Positions 19,070-28,300 of a stretch of DNA of 64,000 bases are shown in pieces. The notes under the pieces were generated by a model. The model was not told the origin of the DNA. It saw only the letters and a list, made by a program, of their open reading frames with translations, and did not search any database. Numbering within the stretch: the first letter of the stretch is position 1; every line of letters begins with the position of its first letter. The translations under genes were made by a program, and so were the position numbers. This DNA comes from Nonomuraea typhae (lineage in GTDB: Bacteria > Actinomycetota > Actinomycetes > Streptosporangiales > Streptosporangiaceae). The stretch covers positions 868,001 to 932,000 of the forward strand of contig NZ_VRLV01000001.1 in the NCBI RefSeq assembly GCF_009760925.1. Reading direction: 5' to 3'.

Positions 19070-19968
19070 CGCTCACCCTCACGCGGGCCCGGCACGCGCC
19101 CGCGTCCCGGCGCTCCCTCGTCACCAGGCGGAACATCCCGTACCTGCTGATCCTGCCCGCCGTACTCGGCTTCGTGGTCTTCAAGGCGTACCCGATCGTG
19201 GCGGCCTTGTACATCAGCCTGACCACCGGCGCGGGCGCGGCCCGCACCTTCGTCGGCCTGGACAACTACGTCCGGCTGGTCAACGATCCGCTGTTCTGGA
19301 CCTCGCTGGGCAACACGGGGCTGATCCTGGTCGTGCAGGTCCCGCTGATGCTCGCGCTGGCGCTGCTGCTGGCCCTGGGGCTCAACTCCCCGCTGGTCCG
19401 GCTGCGCGGCCTGTGGCGGCTGGGCGTGTTCATGCCGTCGCTGACCGGCCTGGTCGCCTACGGCGTGATGTTCTCGGTGATCCTGCGCAAGGACGCCGGC
19501 CTGCTCAACTGGCTGCTGAGCCTGTTCGGCGTGGAGGCGATCGACTGGCTGGGCACCCCGTTCTGGGCGCGCATCGCCATCGTCATCGCCCTCACCTGGC
19601 ACTACACCGGCTACAACGCGGTGATCTACCTGGCGGGGCTGCAGAGTATCCCGAAGGACGTCTACGAGGCGGCGATGGTCGACGGCGCGGGACCGGTGCG
19701 CAGGTTCTGGTCGATCACCGTGCCCCAGCTGCGGCCGATCCTGCTGCTGACCGTGGTGCTGTCCACGATCGGCACCCTGCAGTTGTTCGACGAGCCGTTC
19801 GTGCTGACCGGCGGCGGGCCGGACAACTCCACCCTGACCATCTCGCTCTACCTCTACCAGAACGGCTTCCGCTACTTCGACTTCGGCTACGCCGCGGCCA
19901 TCGCCTACGCGCTCACGCTGATCGTGGCCGTGTTCGGGATCGCGCAGATGAGGATGCAGAAACGATGA
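19066..19968 (+). CDS. sugar ABC transporter permease, MalF type
   Basis: The 300-residue permease starts at ATG 19066, overlapping the lipoprotein stop by four bases. It has six predicted helices, the first being YLLILPAVLGFVVFKAYPIV. The EAA loop EAAMVDGAGPVRRFWSITVP, which docks on the ATPase, is present. FDEPFVLTGGGPDNSTLT is characteristic of MalF-type sugar permeases. It would form a heterodimer with the next gene product. Confidence 0.94.
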   Translation: MTLTLTRARHAPASRRSLVTRRNIPYLLILPAVLGFVVFKAYPIVAALYISLTTGAGAARTFVGLDNYVRLVNDPLFWTSLGNTGLILVVQVPLMLALALLLALGLNSPLVRLRGLWRLGVFMPSLTGLVAYGVMFSVILRKDAGLLNWLLSLFGVEAIDWLGTPFWARIAIVIALTWHYTGYNAVIYLAGLQSIPKDVYEAAMVDGAGPVRRFWSITVPQLRPILLLTVVLSTIGTLQLFDEPFVLTGGGPDNSTLTISLYLYQNGFRYFDFGYAAAIAYALTLIVAVFGIAQMRMQKR

Positions 19969-20774
19969 AGGGCTGGACGCTCACCTTCGTGCTCGCCGCG
20001 GTGTTCGCGCTGTGCGCCGGGCCGTTCTACTGGCTGGCCATGGCGGCCACGCACGCCAACTCCGACATCTTCTCCTGGCCGCCGCGCTTCTACCCCGGCG
20101 ACCGGCTCGCCGCGAACACGGCCACGCTCGAGGAGTCGATCGGCCTGCTCAACGTGCTGGGCAACACGCTGTTCGTCGCGGTCGTGCAGACCGCCGGCGC
20201 GCTGGTCGTCTCCTTGCTGGCCGGCTACGCCTTCGCCAAGTTCGCCTTCGCCGGCCGCAACGTCTTCTTCGTGCTGCTGCTGTCGACGCTGGTCATCCCC
20301 AGCGGCGTCACCATCATCCCGATCTTCGAGATGATGAACGACATCGGGCTCATCGACAGCTACCCGGCGCTGATCCTGCCGGGCCTGTCGGTGCCGTTCG
20401 GCGTCTTCCTCATGCGCCAGTCGCTGCTGGCCCTGCCCGACGAACTGCTCGACGCGGCCCGGGTGGACGGCGCGGGCGAGCTGCGGGTGCTGTGGCGGGT
20501 GGTCGTGCCGGTGATGCGCCCGGTGCTCGCGGCGCTGGCCGTCTTCCTCTTCCTCGGCGCGTGGAACGACTTCCTGTGGCCGCTCATCGCGCTGCGCACG
20601 CCGGAGATGTTCACGCTGCCGGTCGCGCTGGCCACCTTGCAGGGCCTGGCCAGGACCGACTTCGGCCAGGTCATGGTGGGCACCGCGATCTCGTCGCTGC
20701 CCATGATCGTGCTCTTTCTCATCCTCCAGAAACAGTTCATCTCCGGCCTGCTGGCCGGTGCCACGAAGGGATAG
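19965..20774 (+). CDS. sugar ABC transporter permease, MalG type
   Basis: The 269-residue permease overlaps MalF by ATGA. It shows the first helix LTFVLAAVFALCAGPFYWLA, the EAA loop DAARVDGAGELRVLWRVVVP and the terminal RQFISGL-like segment (KQFISGLLAGATKG) that inserts into the ATPase dimer in MalG proteins. It completes the membrane part of the galactoside importer. Confidence 0.94.
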   Translation: MKGWTLTFVLAAVFALCAGPFYWLAMAATHANSDIFSWPPRFYPGDRLAANTATLEESIGLLNVLGNTLFVAVVQTAGALVVSLLAGYAFAKFAFAGRNVFFVLLLSTLVIPSGVTIIPIFEMMNDIGLIDSYPALILPGLSVPFGVFLMRQSLLALPDELLDAARVDGAGELRVLWRVVVPVMRPVLAALAVFLFLGAWNDFLWPLIALRTPEMFTLPVALATLQGLARTDFGQVMVGTAISSLPMIVLFLILQKQFISGLLAGATKG

Positions 20775-20776
20775 AC

Positions 20777-22483
20777 ATGCAGGTCTGGGAGCCTTACGCG
20801 CTCGGCGAGACGACCTCGCTGCGCGCCGGCGCGGTCGAGGTGGCCCTCGCCGGAGCGGGCGAGGCGCGGGTCACCCCGCTGGCCGGCGGCGTCTGGCTGA
20901 TCGACGCGCCCGCCGCCACCGCGGCGCAGTGGCGGGTGCCGTGCGTGGGTGTGACCGCGTTCTGGACGCCCGCGGGCGGCGCCCGCTGGGTGCCGCCGAT
21001 CTGGAGCGCGCCGCTGGTGTCGCGGCTGAGCGCGGGCGCGCCGGTGGTCAGCCTGGTCGGTACGGCCGGCGTCAACGTGTGCACGGTCGGCGCGGACGAA
21101 CCGGCGGGCCAGGTGAGCTTCACCGGCGGCGTCGTCGAGGAGACCGGGGAGTTCGTCTTCACGCTGCGGGGGGAGGGGCTGCGCTTCCGCCTGGACCTTT
21201 CCGGGCGGCATTTCTCCGTGACCGTGGGGGAGGTGGCCGAGTGGTGGCGGGAGGCGGCCGGCGAGCTGCCGCCGGTGCCCGGCAGCGCCCGCCTGCCGGT
21301 GTACTCGACCTGGTACGGCATGCACCAGGACGTCAGCGCCGCCGCGGTGGAGCGCCAGGCGCGGCTGGCCGCGGACCTGGGCTGCGCGACCGTCATCCTG
21401 GACGACGGCTGGCAGACGGCCGACCGGGCCCGCGGCTACGCCTTCTGCGGCGACTGGGAACCCAACACCGCGACCTTTCCTGATATGTCCGAGCATGTCG
21501 CTCGGGTGCGCGAGCTCGGCATGGCCTACCTGCTGTGGTACGCCCTGCCCTTCGTCGGCAAGCACAACGCGGCCTTCGACCGTTTCCAGGGCAGGTTCCT
21601 GCGCTACCTCGACCACATGGACGCCGCCGTGCTGGACCCGCGGCACCCGGAGGTGCGCGCCTTCCTCGTCGGCCGCCTCGCCCGGGCCGTCGAGGAGTGG
21701 GGCATGGACGGGCTGAAGATCGACTTCGTGGACCGCTTCGCCACCCCGGGCGGCGACCCGGCGCCGGGCGAGGGAGCCGACTGCGCACGGGTGGACGAAG
21801 GGGTCCGGCGGCTCCTGCACGACCTGGACGTCCGGCTGCGCCGTACCGCTCCCGGGCTGCTCGTCGAGCACCGCCAGCCGTACTCGGGCCCGGGCCTGTG
21901 GCCGTACGCGAACATGATCCGCGCCACGGACTGCCCGCTCAGCCCGCAGGAGAACCGGCAGCGGACCGTGGACCTGCGGCTGGCCGCGGGGCCGGTGGCC
22001 GTGCACTCGGACATGATCCTCTGGCACCCGGACGAGCCCGCCGAGCAGGTGGCCGTGCACCTGATCAACGCGTTGTTCTCGGTGCCGCAGATCTCGGTGG
22101 ACCTGGCGGCGCAGCGGCCGGACCAGCTCGCCGCGCTCCGGTTCTGGCTCGGGATCTTCCGGCGGCACCTGGCCACGCTGCAGCTCGGGGCGCTGCGGCC
22201 GGAACAGCCCGAGCACGGCTACCCGCTCGTGCGGGCCTACGATGGTCAGACCACGATCGTCGCGCGGTACTCACCCCTGCCCGTCGAGGTGCCGGCGAGC
22301 GGTGACCTGCTGGTCGCCAACGCCGTCGCCGACCCGCGCGTGGTCCTCCACGGCGCCGGAGCGGTGCGCGCGGAGGTCCGCGACTGCGGCGGCGCCCTGA
22401 CCGGGACGGCTGAGCTGCGGCTGGACGGGGCCCGTGTCGTCGACGTGCCCATGGGCGGCCTGCTCACGCTGAGGAGAGTCTGA
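20777..22483 (+). CDS. alpha-galactosidase, GH36-like
   Basis: The 568-residue protein reads as a GH36-type retaining alpha-galactosidase, which hydrolyses melibiose- or raffinose-like sugars. It has an N-terminal beta-sandwich (to about 170) and a barrel starting at VYSTWYGMHQD. ILDDGWQ is conserved, and the nucleophile is D316 in DGLKIDFVD. The acid/base Asp is probably in MIRATDCPLSP. It is shorter than the 700-residue GH36 subgroup, similar to compact actinobacterial forms. No signal peptide is seen, so cleavage occurs after uptake. It starts two bases after the MalG stop with GAAGGG as ribosome-binding site. A related raffinose-synthase-like role cannot be excluded. Confidence 0.85.
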   Translation: MQVWEPYALGETTSLRAGAVEVALAGAGEARVTPLAGGVWLIDAPAATAAQWRVPCVGVTAFWTPAGGARWVPPIWSAPLVSRLSAGAPVVSLVGTAGVNVCTVGADEPAGQVSFTGGVVEETGEFVFTLRGEGLRFRLDLSGRHFSVTVGEVAEWWREAAGELPPVPGSARLPVYSTWYGMHQDVSAAAVERQARLAADLGCATVILDDGWQTADRARGYAFCGDWEPNTATFPDMSEHVARVRELGMAYLLWYALPFVGKHNAAFDRFQGRFLRYLDHMDAAVLDPRHPEVRAFLVGRLARAVEEWGMDGLKIDFVDRFATPGGDPAPGEGADCARVDEGVRRLLHDLDVRLRRTAPGLLVEHRQPYSGPGLWPYANMIRATDCPLSPQENRQRTVDLRLAAGPVAVHSDMILWHPDEPAEQVAVHLINALFSVPQISVDLAAQRPDQLAALRFWLGIFRRHLATLQLGALRPEQPEHGYPLVRAYDGQTTIVARYSPLPVEVPASGDLLVANAVADPRVVLHGAGAVRAEVRDCGGALTGTAELRLDGARVVDVPMGGLLTLRRV

Positions 22484-23512
22484 GTGACCACACGTCGGCC
22501 ACGCGAGCGCGGGGTCACCGTCGAGGACGTCGCACGCGCGGCCGGCGTGTCCCGGCAGACGATCTCCAACGCGCTCAACGCCCCGCATCGGCTGAAGGCC
22601 GAGACCCTGGAGCGGGTGTCGGCGGTCATCGAGCAGCTCGGCTACCGGCCCGACCAGTCGGCGCGCAGCCTGAAGTCGGGCACCCGGCGGATCATCGCCT
22701 ACCCGACGCCGGTGGACGACCCGGCCAACCCCAACCCGCTGATGGGCGGCTTCCTCGAAGCGGTCGTGGCGGCCTCGGGCGAGGCGGGCTACCGCATCCT
22801 GCTGGTGCGCCCGCGCCCCGGCCAGAGCCAGGAGCAGGCGCTCGACGAGCTGATCGCCGCGCGGACCGTGGACGGCTTCCTGCTGTCGGACGTGCTGCGC
22901 GACGACCCCCGCGTCGCCCACCTGACCGGCGCCGGGTTCCCCTTCGCCGCCTTCGGCAGGACCGCGCCCGGCCAGCCGCAGTCCTGGGCCGACGTCGACA
23001 GCGCGCAGGCGATGATCGACCTGGTCGGCCTGATCGCCGCCAAGGGCCACCGGCGGGTGGCGTTCCTGGCCTCAACCGGCGGCCAGCCCTGGATGGACGA
23101 TCGCCGCGACGGCTTCCTGGCCGGCGCCCGCCGCCACCACCTGACCACGCAGGTCTACTCCGTGCCGGGCGACGACCCCGCCGGGATCGTGGCCGCCACC
23201 CGCGACCTGCTGTCCGGGCGCGCCAGGCCCACCGCCGTCGTGGTCAGCGGCGACTGGCTGACCCTCGGCGTCTACACCGCCGCGCGCGCCGAAGGGCTGG
23301 AGATCGGCAAGGACCTGGCCGTGGCCGCCTTCGACGACCTGCCGATCACCGGGTTCCTCCAGCCCGCCCTCACCACGGTACGGCTGCCGCTGCGCCGTAT
23401 CGCCGAAGCCCTCGTCAACCGCCTCCTGCGGATCATCGAGGACGGCGTCACGCCGGAGGCCGGGCTGCTGCTGCCCGGCGAGCTGGTGGTGCGCCCGAGC
23501 CTGGGACCCTGA
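22484..23512 (+). CDS. LacI family regulator of the galactoside operon
   Basis: The 342-residue regulator has a LacI HTH (VTVEDVARAAGVSRQTISNA, about residues 11-30), a hinge with DQSARSLKSGTRRI and a sugar-binding effector domain ending in AVAAFDDLPITGFLQPALTT. GTG 22484 follows the GH36 stop directly, so it is co-transcribed with the genes it probably controls. The GVSRQTISNA recognition helix fits a CG-centred palindrome such as the TGAACGTTCA sites at 17.64 and 17.70 kb. It may also act on the related site at 9662 in front of the peptide transporter. Confidence 0.92.
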   Translation: MTTRRPRERGVTVEDVARAAGVSRQTISNALNAPHRLKAETLERVSAVIEQLGYRPDQSARSLKSGTRRIIAYPTPVDDPANPNPLMGGFLEAVVAASGEAGYRILLVRPRPGQSQEQALDELIAARTVDGFLLSDVLRDDPRVAHLTGAGFPFAAFGRTAPGQPQSWADVDSAQAMIDLVGLIAAKGHRRVAFLASTGGQPWMDDRRDGFLAGARRHHLTTQVYSVPGDDPAGIVAATRDLLSGRARPTAVVVSGDWLTLGVYTAARAEGLEIGKDLAVAAFDDLPITGFLQPALTTVRLPLRRIAEALVNRLLRIIEDGVTPEAGLLLPGELVVRPSLGP

Positions 23513-24805
23513 ATGCGGCTCACCTCCTCCTCGGGCGAACTCGCCGCGATGTTCGCCTGGGCCCGCGACCGCGCCCTGCGCTGGGCGCACCCGGCCGGCA
23601 CCCGCGGCCCCGTGAACGTCGACGAGCGCTGCCCGTCCGGCACCGGCTCGGCCGTCTACCTGCCGTCCTACTGGGCCGGATACGCGCACCGCAGCGGCTT
23701 CTACGCCCGCGACTTCGTCCACCAGGCTCCGGGCGCGCACCTGCTCGGGCTGGCCGAGGCCAACCTGGCGATGCTGCGCTGCTTCGCCGCCTCCGCCACT
23801 CCGGAGCACGGGCACCGGCCCGTGTGGGCGTTCAACTTCGACGGCTCCTACCTGGCGATCGACTACCGCGGCCCGGACGACTTCGTCAGGGAGGCGCCCG
23901 CCGTGTTCGAGCTCGTGGAGTGCGCGGCCGTCCTGCATCGCTGGACCGGCGACCCCGCCTACCTCCACGACCCCGCGGTGCGCGCCTACTGCGTCAACGC
24001 TCTCGCGCTGCCCGCCACCGGCCAGGGCGCCGGCATCTTCCAGGGCACCGCCACCTACAACGAACTCGACGGCGAGCCCTTGCAGATCGCCGGCGACGGC
24101 CTGGCCGCCCGGTACGCCGCATTCCTCGCGATGGCCCACCTGGCCGGGGCCCGCGGCGAGGACGCCGCCCCGTTCGCGGCGCAGGCCGCGGATCTGCGCC
24201 GCCACTACGAACAGGACTGGCACGGCGCCCGCGGCTTCACCTTCGACGGCCGCCCGGTCACCGGCTGGGGCGCGGAGAACACCTGGTTCCCGCCGCTGAA
24301 GGGCCTGCGCGACGACCCGGCCTGCCTCGACGAGATCGACGCCCTGGCCGGCGGCCCACGCCGTCCGGCGAACGTGGAGGCGTGGACGTACCTGCCCGAC
24401 GTCTTCTTCCGCCACGGCAGGACCGAGCCGGCCTGGCGGTGGATGCGGGAGATCTTCGCCGCCCGCACCGCGCCGCACGTGGCCGGCGGCCGCAACGGCG
24501 ACTACCCGGAGGTGTCCTTCACCCTGGTCGGCCAGGTCGTCGAGGGGCTGTTCGGCCTGCGCCCCGACGCGCCCGCGCACGCCCTGACCACGCTGCCCGG
24601 CCTGCCCGCCGAGATCGCCTGGGCCGAGGTGTCCGGCGTCCCCGTGGGGGCGGGCCGCGTCGCCGTCCGGCACGACGGCCCGCGCAGGACCACGCTCGCC
24701 AACCTGTCCGGCGAGCTCACCTACCGGTGGACCGCCCGCTTCCCCGGCGGCGGCACCGTCGTCCAGGACGTGCCGCCGCTCAGCACGGCAGTCGCGGAGA
24801 GCTGA
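23513..24805 (+). CDS. six-hairpin glycosidase-like protein, family unassigned
   Basis: The 430-residue product has the pattern of alpha/alpha six-hairpin glycosidases: repeated aromatic/acidic segments such as YWAGYAHRSGFYARDFVHQ near 60, EAPAVFELVECAAVLHRWTG near 130, and TGWGAENTWFPPLKGL near 250. A C-terminal domain reads as a short beta-sandwich. I cannot assign a GH family. Likely acidic catalytic residues lie in YARDF and NVEAWTYLPDVFF. It begins immediately after the LacI stop, in the alpha-galactosidase operon, and has no signal peptide, so it probably completes intracellular breakdown of the imported galactoside. It ends one base before the convergent putative immunity gene. Confidence 0.7.
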   Translation: MRLTSSSGELAAMFAWARDRALRWAHPAGTRGPVNVDERCPSGTGSAVYLPSYWAGYAHRSGFYARDFVHQAPGAHLLGLAEANLAMLRCFAASATPEHGHRPVWAFNFDGSYLAIDYRGPDDFVREAPAVFELVECAAVLHRWTGDPAYLHDPAVRAYCVNALALPATGQGAGIFQGTATYNELDGEPLQIAGDGLAARYAAFLAMAHLAGARGEDAAPFAAQAADLRRHYEQDWHGARGFTFDGRPVTGWGAENTWFPPLKGLRDDPACLDEIDALAGGPRRPANVEAWTYLPDVFFRHGRTEPAWRWMREIFAARTAPHVAGGRNGDYPEVSFTLVGQVVEGLFGLRPDAPAHALTTLPGLPAEIAWAEVSGVPVGAGRVAVRHDGPRRTTLANLSGELTYRWTARFPGGGTVVQDVPPLSTAVAES

Positions 24806-25378
24806 TCACAGGCGGCCCGCGATCACGCCGCGGAGCGAGCTGTCCGGCCCCCATTCGGTGAGCTCCTTGACGACCAGGCCGAACACCGGATGGCGGCGGC
24901 CGTGGCCGTCGACCACCCAGGGTTCCCAGGTCCGGCCGTCGGCGGCGAGGCTCATGTGCCACTCGCCGCCGGCCGCCGCCCGGAGGAGCTCCCCGGCGCG
25001 GGCGATGAGGCGGGGCAGCTCCTCGGGGGTCAGGAACGAGGCCGCGCCGCGCCGCCGTACCAGCTCGTCGACGTCACCGTCGCCGAGCTCGGCCGTCAGG
25101 CGGGCGACGTGCGCCGGGAAGTCGCGCCCCTGGGGCAGCAGGCCGTGCAGGGGGTGGACCGGCTGGGTGCGCGCCACCTGGTCGGTGAGGGCGAGCAGGG
25201 CGGCGCGGGACTCCCACAGCCGCCCCTTGCCGTCCTCGAACACCAGCACCACCTGGTCGCCGGGCAGCCGGTAGGCCGCGGCCATGGCCACCTCGGCGAC
25301 CTCGGGGTCGGGCGTCCCGGCGCCGCCGCCAAGCAGCTCGCGGACCTGCTTGGCGGACAGCCGCCTGGATTGAGTCAC
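24806..25378 (-). CDS. putative immunity protein of the adjacent SpvB/RHS toxin
   Basis: The 190-residue protein starts at GTG 25378, which overlaps the toxin stop codon (TGA 25377-25375), so its translation is coupled to the 2903-residue toxin. It has no signal peptide or membrane helix and is acidic. The sequence shows a helical first half (RRLSAKQVRELLGGGAG) and a beta-rich second half with GEWHMSLAADGRTWEPWVVD. I recognise no named family. The position directly downstream of a polymorphic toxin with a nuclease-like tip is the standard place for the cognate immunity gene, so that role is inferred. The long upstream extension of this frame lies antisense-in-frame inside the toxin gene and is rejected. 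Confidence 0.6.
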   Translation of the reverse strand: MTQSRRLSAKQVRELLGGGAGTPDPEVAEVAMAAAYRLPGDQVVLVFEDGKGRLWESRAALLALTDQVARTQPVHPLHGLLPQGRDFPAHVARLTAELGDGDVDELVRRRGAASFLTPEELPRLIARAGELLRAAAGGEWHMSLAADGRTWEPWVVDGHGRRHPVFGLVVKELTEWGPDSSLRGVIAGRL

Positions 25379-28300
25379 TGCACCTCCGCTGGGTCGGGAT
25401 CGAGCGGGTTGGCCGGGGTCGCGGCCGGGCCGAAGGGTCTCGGGGTGAAGGGGCCGGTCGGGCCGGGCCGGGCGGTACCCCTGCCGAAGACGCTGGGGTT
25501 CAGGAGTATGGCGGGATTGAAGCCGATCTGCGCGGCTCCGCCACTCGAGGGAACCTCGAAGGCGGTTATCTGCCATAGTGCCACGCCCCGCCTGGTGGCC
25601 TCGGTCACCACGTCGGGACCGATGATCGTATCGGCCGTGGTGATGAAGGTGACGACGGGCAGCGGGCGGCCGGGTCCCGTCGCCATGCCCGCCGGCGAAC
25701 GGGCGGCCACGTCGATCAGGCCGCGGATCTGATGGTTGCTCGACGACAGGGTCAGCGTCCCGCTGACCGCCTTGACCTCGGTGAACGAGCTGTTGGCGAA
25801 GGGCACCAGCTGCGGGATGATCCACCAGCGGAGGGTCACCTGCGTCACGTGCCGCACCGCGTCGGGGATGACCGACCTGGGACCGCCCGGGCCGGTCGCC
25901 GCCGCCCTGGCGGGGGAGGCGAACGAGCGGAAGTTCTCCAGCAGGCCGTACCTGTTCAGGGCGAAGTCCTGGAAGGCCCGGCCCACCGCCCGGTTGAACT
26001 GCACGCCCGACAGGCCCGCGCCGATGCCCTGCGCGGTGGCGATCGCCCGGAGCCGGGTGGTGGTCAGCGGTACGGCCTGCCGCCCGTCCGGGTCGATCTT
26101 GGACAACGGGTTGGCGTCGGCGTAGTTGTAGACGTTGAGGAAGGTCGGGACGGAGGTGTCGAGGTTCTGGTCCGTCCGGGTCCCGCTCTCCGGCAGCTGC
26201 CCGAGGTTGGTCTCCAGGGCCGGATCCGGGCTCTGCCACACTCCGGTGCGCGGGTCGTAATATCGCGCGCCGAAGTAGTACAGGCCGGTCTCCTCGTCCA
26301 GCTCCTTGCCGCTGAACTGGTACGGCGTGCGCTGGGTGTTGTTGTGCTCCTCGGCCCAGGTCTCGCCGGAGGGGAAGTACTCCAGGTGCTGGTAGAGGCG
26401 GCCGTCGGCGTCGCTCACGAAGTTCGTGCCGCCCAGGTGGTCGGAGTGGTAGAAGTACCGCTCCTGCTCCACGACCTGCGGATCCTGCTTGACCAGCTTG
26501 GACACCATGCGGGAGCCGCCGGCGAAGACGTGCTTGGTGCCGATCTGCCCGTTGCGGACGGTGAACCACTGGTTCACGTACGCGGTCTCGCCCTGCGGGC
26601 CGCGCTTGATCACCCGCTCGCCGGCGTCGTCGTACTTGTAGGTCTTCTCGTGCCCGTTGTCGAACAGGCTCTGGATCCGGTTCTCCTCGTCCCAGACGAT
26701 CGTGCGGCGCCGGCCGTTCTGGTCGTCGGTCCAGCCGGTCTGGTTGCCGCCGGCGTCGTAGGTGTAGGTCTGCCCGCCGATGTGGGTGGGGGCGTGCGGC
26801 TGCGGCCCGCCGTACTCGTAGGAGAAGGAGTAGGTGGTCTTGTGCTGCTCCACCACGCTGCCCGACGGCTGCACGATCTCGTGCGCCTGCTGCTTGGCCG
26901 TCAGGTTGTGCAGGTTGTCGTAGGACTGCGTGAAGCGGTAGCGGTCGGTCTTGTTCGGCGCGAACCGCCAGCTTCCGGTGGAGGCGACCAGGCGGTCCAG
27001 GTCGTCGTAGGCGAAGGTCTTGGTGACCGGGCCGCCGTACGTGGGCGGCTGGGGGACGGCCACGTCGTTGGCCAGTTCGGTCAGGTTGCCGACGTCGTCG
27101 TAGGTGTAGTCGAGGTTCTGGAACAGCGACTCCGGCTGGGGCCCGCCCGCCGGTCCTGACTTGAGGTTGGCCAGCCTCCGGTCGATCGGGTCGAAGGCGT
27201 ACGAGGTCCGGATCCCGTTGCCGTCCTCGACGAAGGCCCGCTGGCCGAACTTGTCGTACTCCATCCGGTTGACGTAGGCGTAGGCGTGGCCGCCCTTGAC
27301 GCCGGTGGCCTGCCGTACCATGCCGCCGGAGTCGTAGCGGTAGGTCAGCACCTCGCTGTCGGGGTAGACCAGCGACTGCAGGCGGCCGAAGGTGTCGTAG
27401 GTGTAGGAGGTCGTGTAGGTCTTGGGCGGGCTGCCGGTGAACCCGGCGATCGTCTTGACCTCCTTGACGACCTCGCCCAGCCTGCCGTAGAAGCGTTCCT
27501 CGCTGCCCGACTGGTCGGTGACGCGGCTGACCCGCCCGGCCCGGTTGCCGTCCGCGCCCGGCGGGCCGTAGGCGTAGGTGACGTTGTTGCCGGGGAAGTC
27601 CGGGTAGCCGATGGCGGTGACCCGGTTGAAGTCGTAGCTGAAGGTCGTGCGCCGGCCGCGTGCGTTCATCCGGGCGACGGCGTTGTTGGCCAGGTCGAAC
27701 TCGGTCCTGTTGCGGCCGCTGTCGGGGTTGTGGACCTCGGTGCGCCGGCCCAGGTTGTCGAAGGTCTGGGTGGTGGCGTTCCCCGCGTCGTCCTCGGCCC
27801 GGAGCAGTTCCTTGAGCGGGCTGTAGGCGTAGCTGGTCCAGATGGGCTGCCCGTCGTGGGTTTCCCGCAGGCCGACCAGCACCTCGCGCACGTCACGGAA
27901 GGTCGCCTTGCTGTGGCCCTTGGGGTCGGTCACGACCTGCCGGAACTGGGTCCTGCCCGAGCGGTCGGGGCCGAAGCCGTACTCGGTGGTGATCTCGGTG
28001 TCGTCCGGCTGGGTCAGCCGGATGTTGCGGTCGAGCACGTCGAAGGCCAGCCGGGTGGGCGCCACGCTGTCGGCCGCGGTGTTGAACGCGCCCGGCGTGC
28101 CGAGCGGCTCGGTCACCGGGTAGCGCGAGGCCACCTGGCGGCCGAAGGCGTCGAAGGTGACCCTCCCGGAGACCGACATCACGTCGGCGGGCGTGCCGCC
28201 CTCGCCCGTGTGGACGGTGGCGTCCTGCTTGGACTGGATCCCGCGGCGCAGCCCGTCGACGAAGGTGACCGTGTCGACGGTGTCCGCGGCGCTGCGGAAC

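Noticed and set aside
25379..26569. N-terminal extension of the putative immunity gene
   Set aside because: The extra codons lie inside the toxin gene in another frame; GTG 25378 overlapping the toxin stop is a better start.
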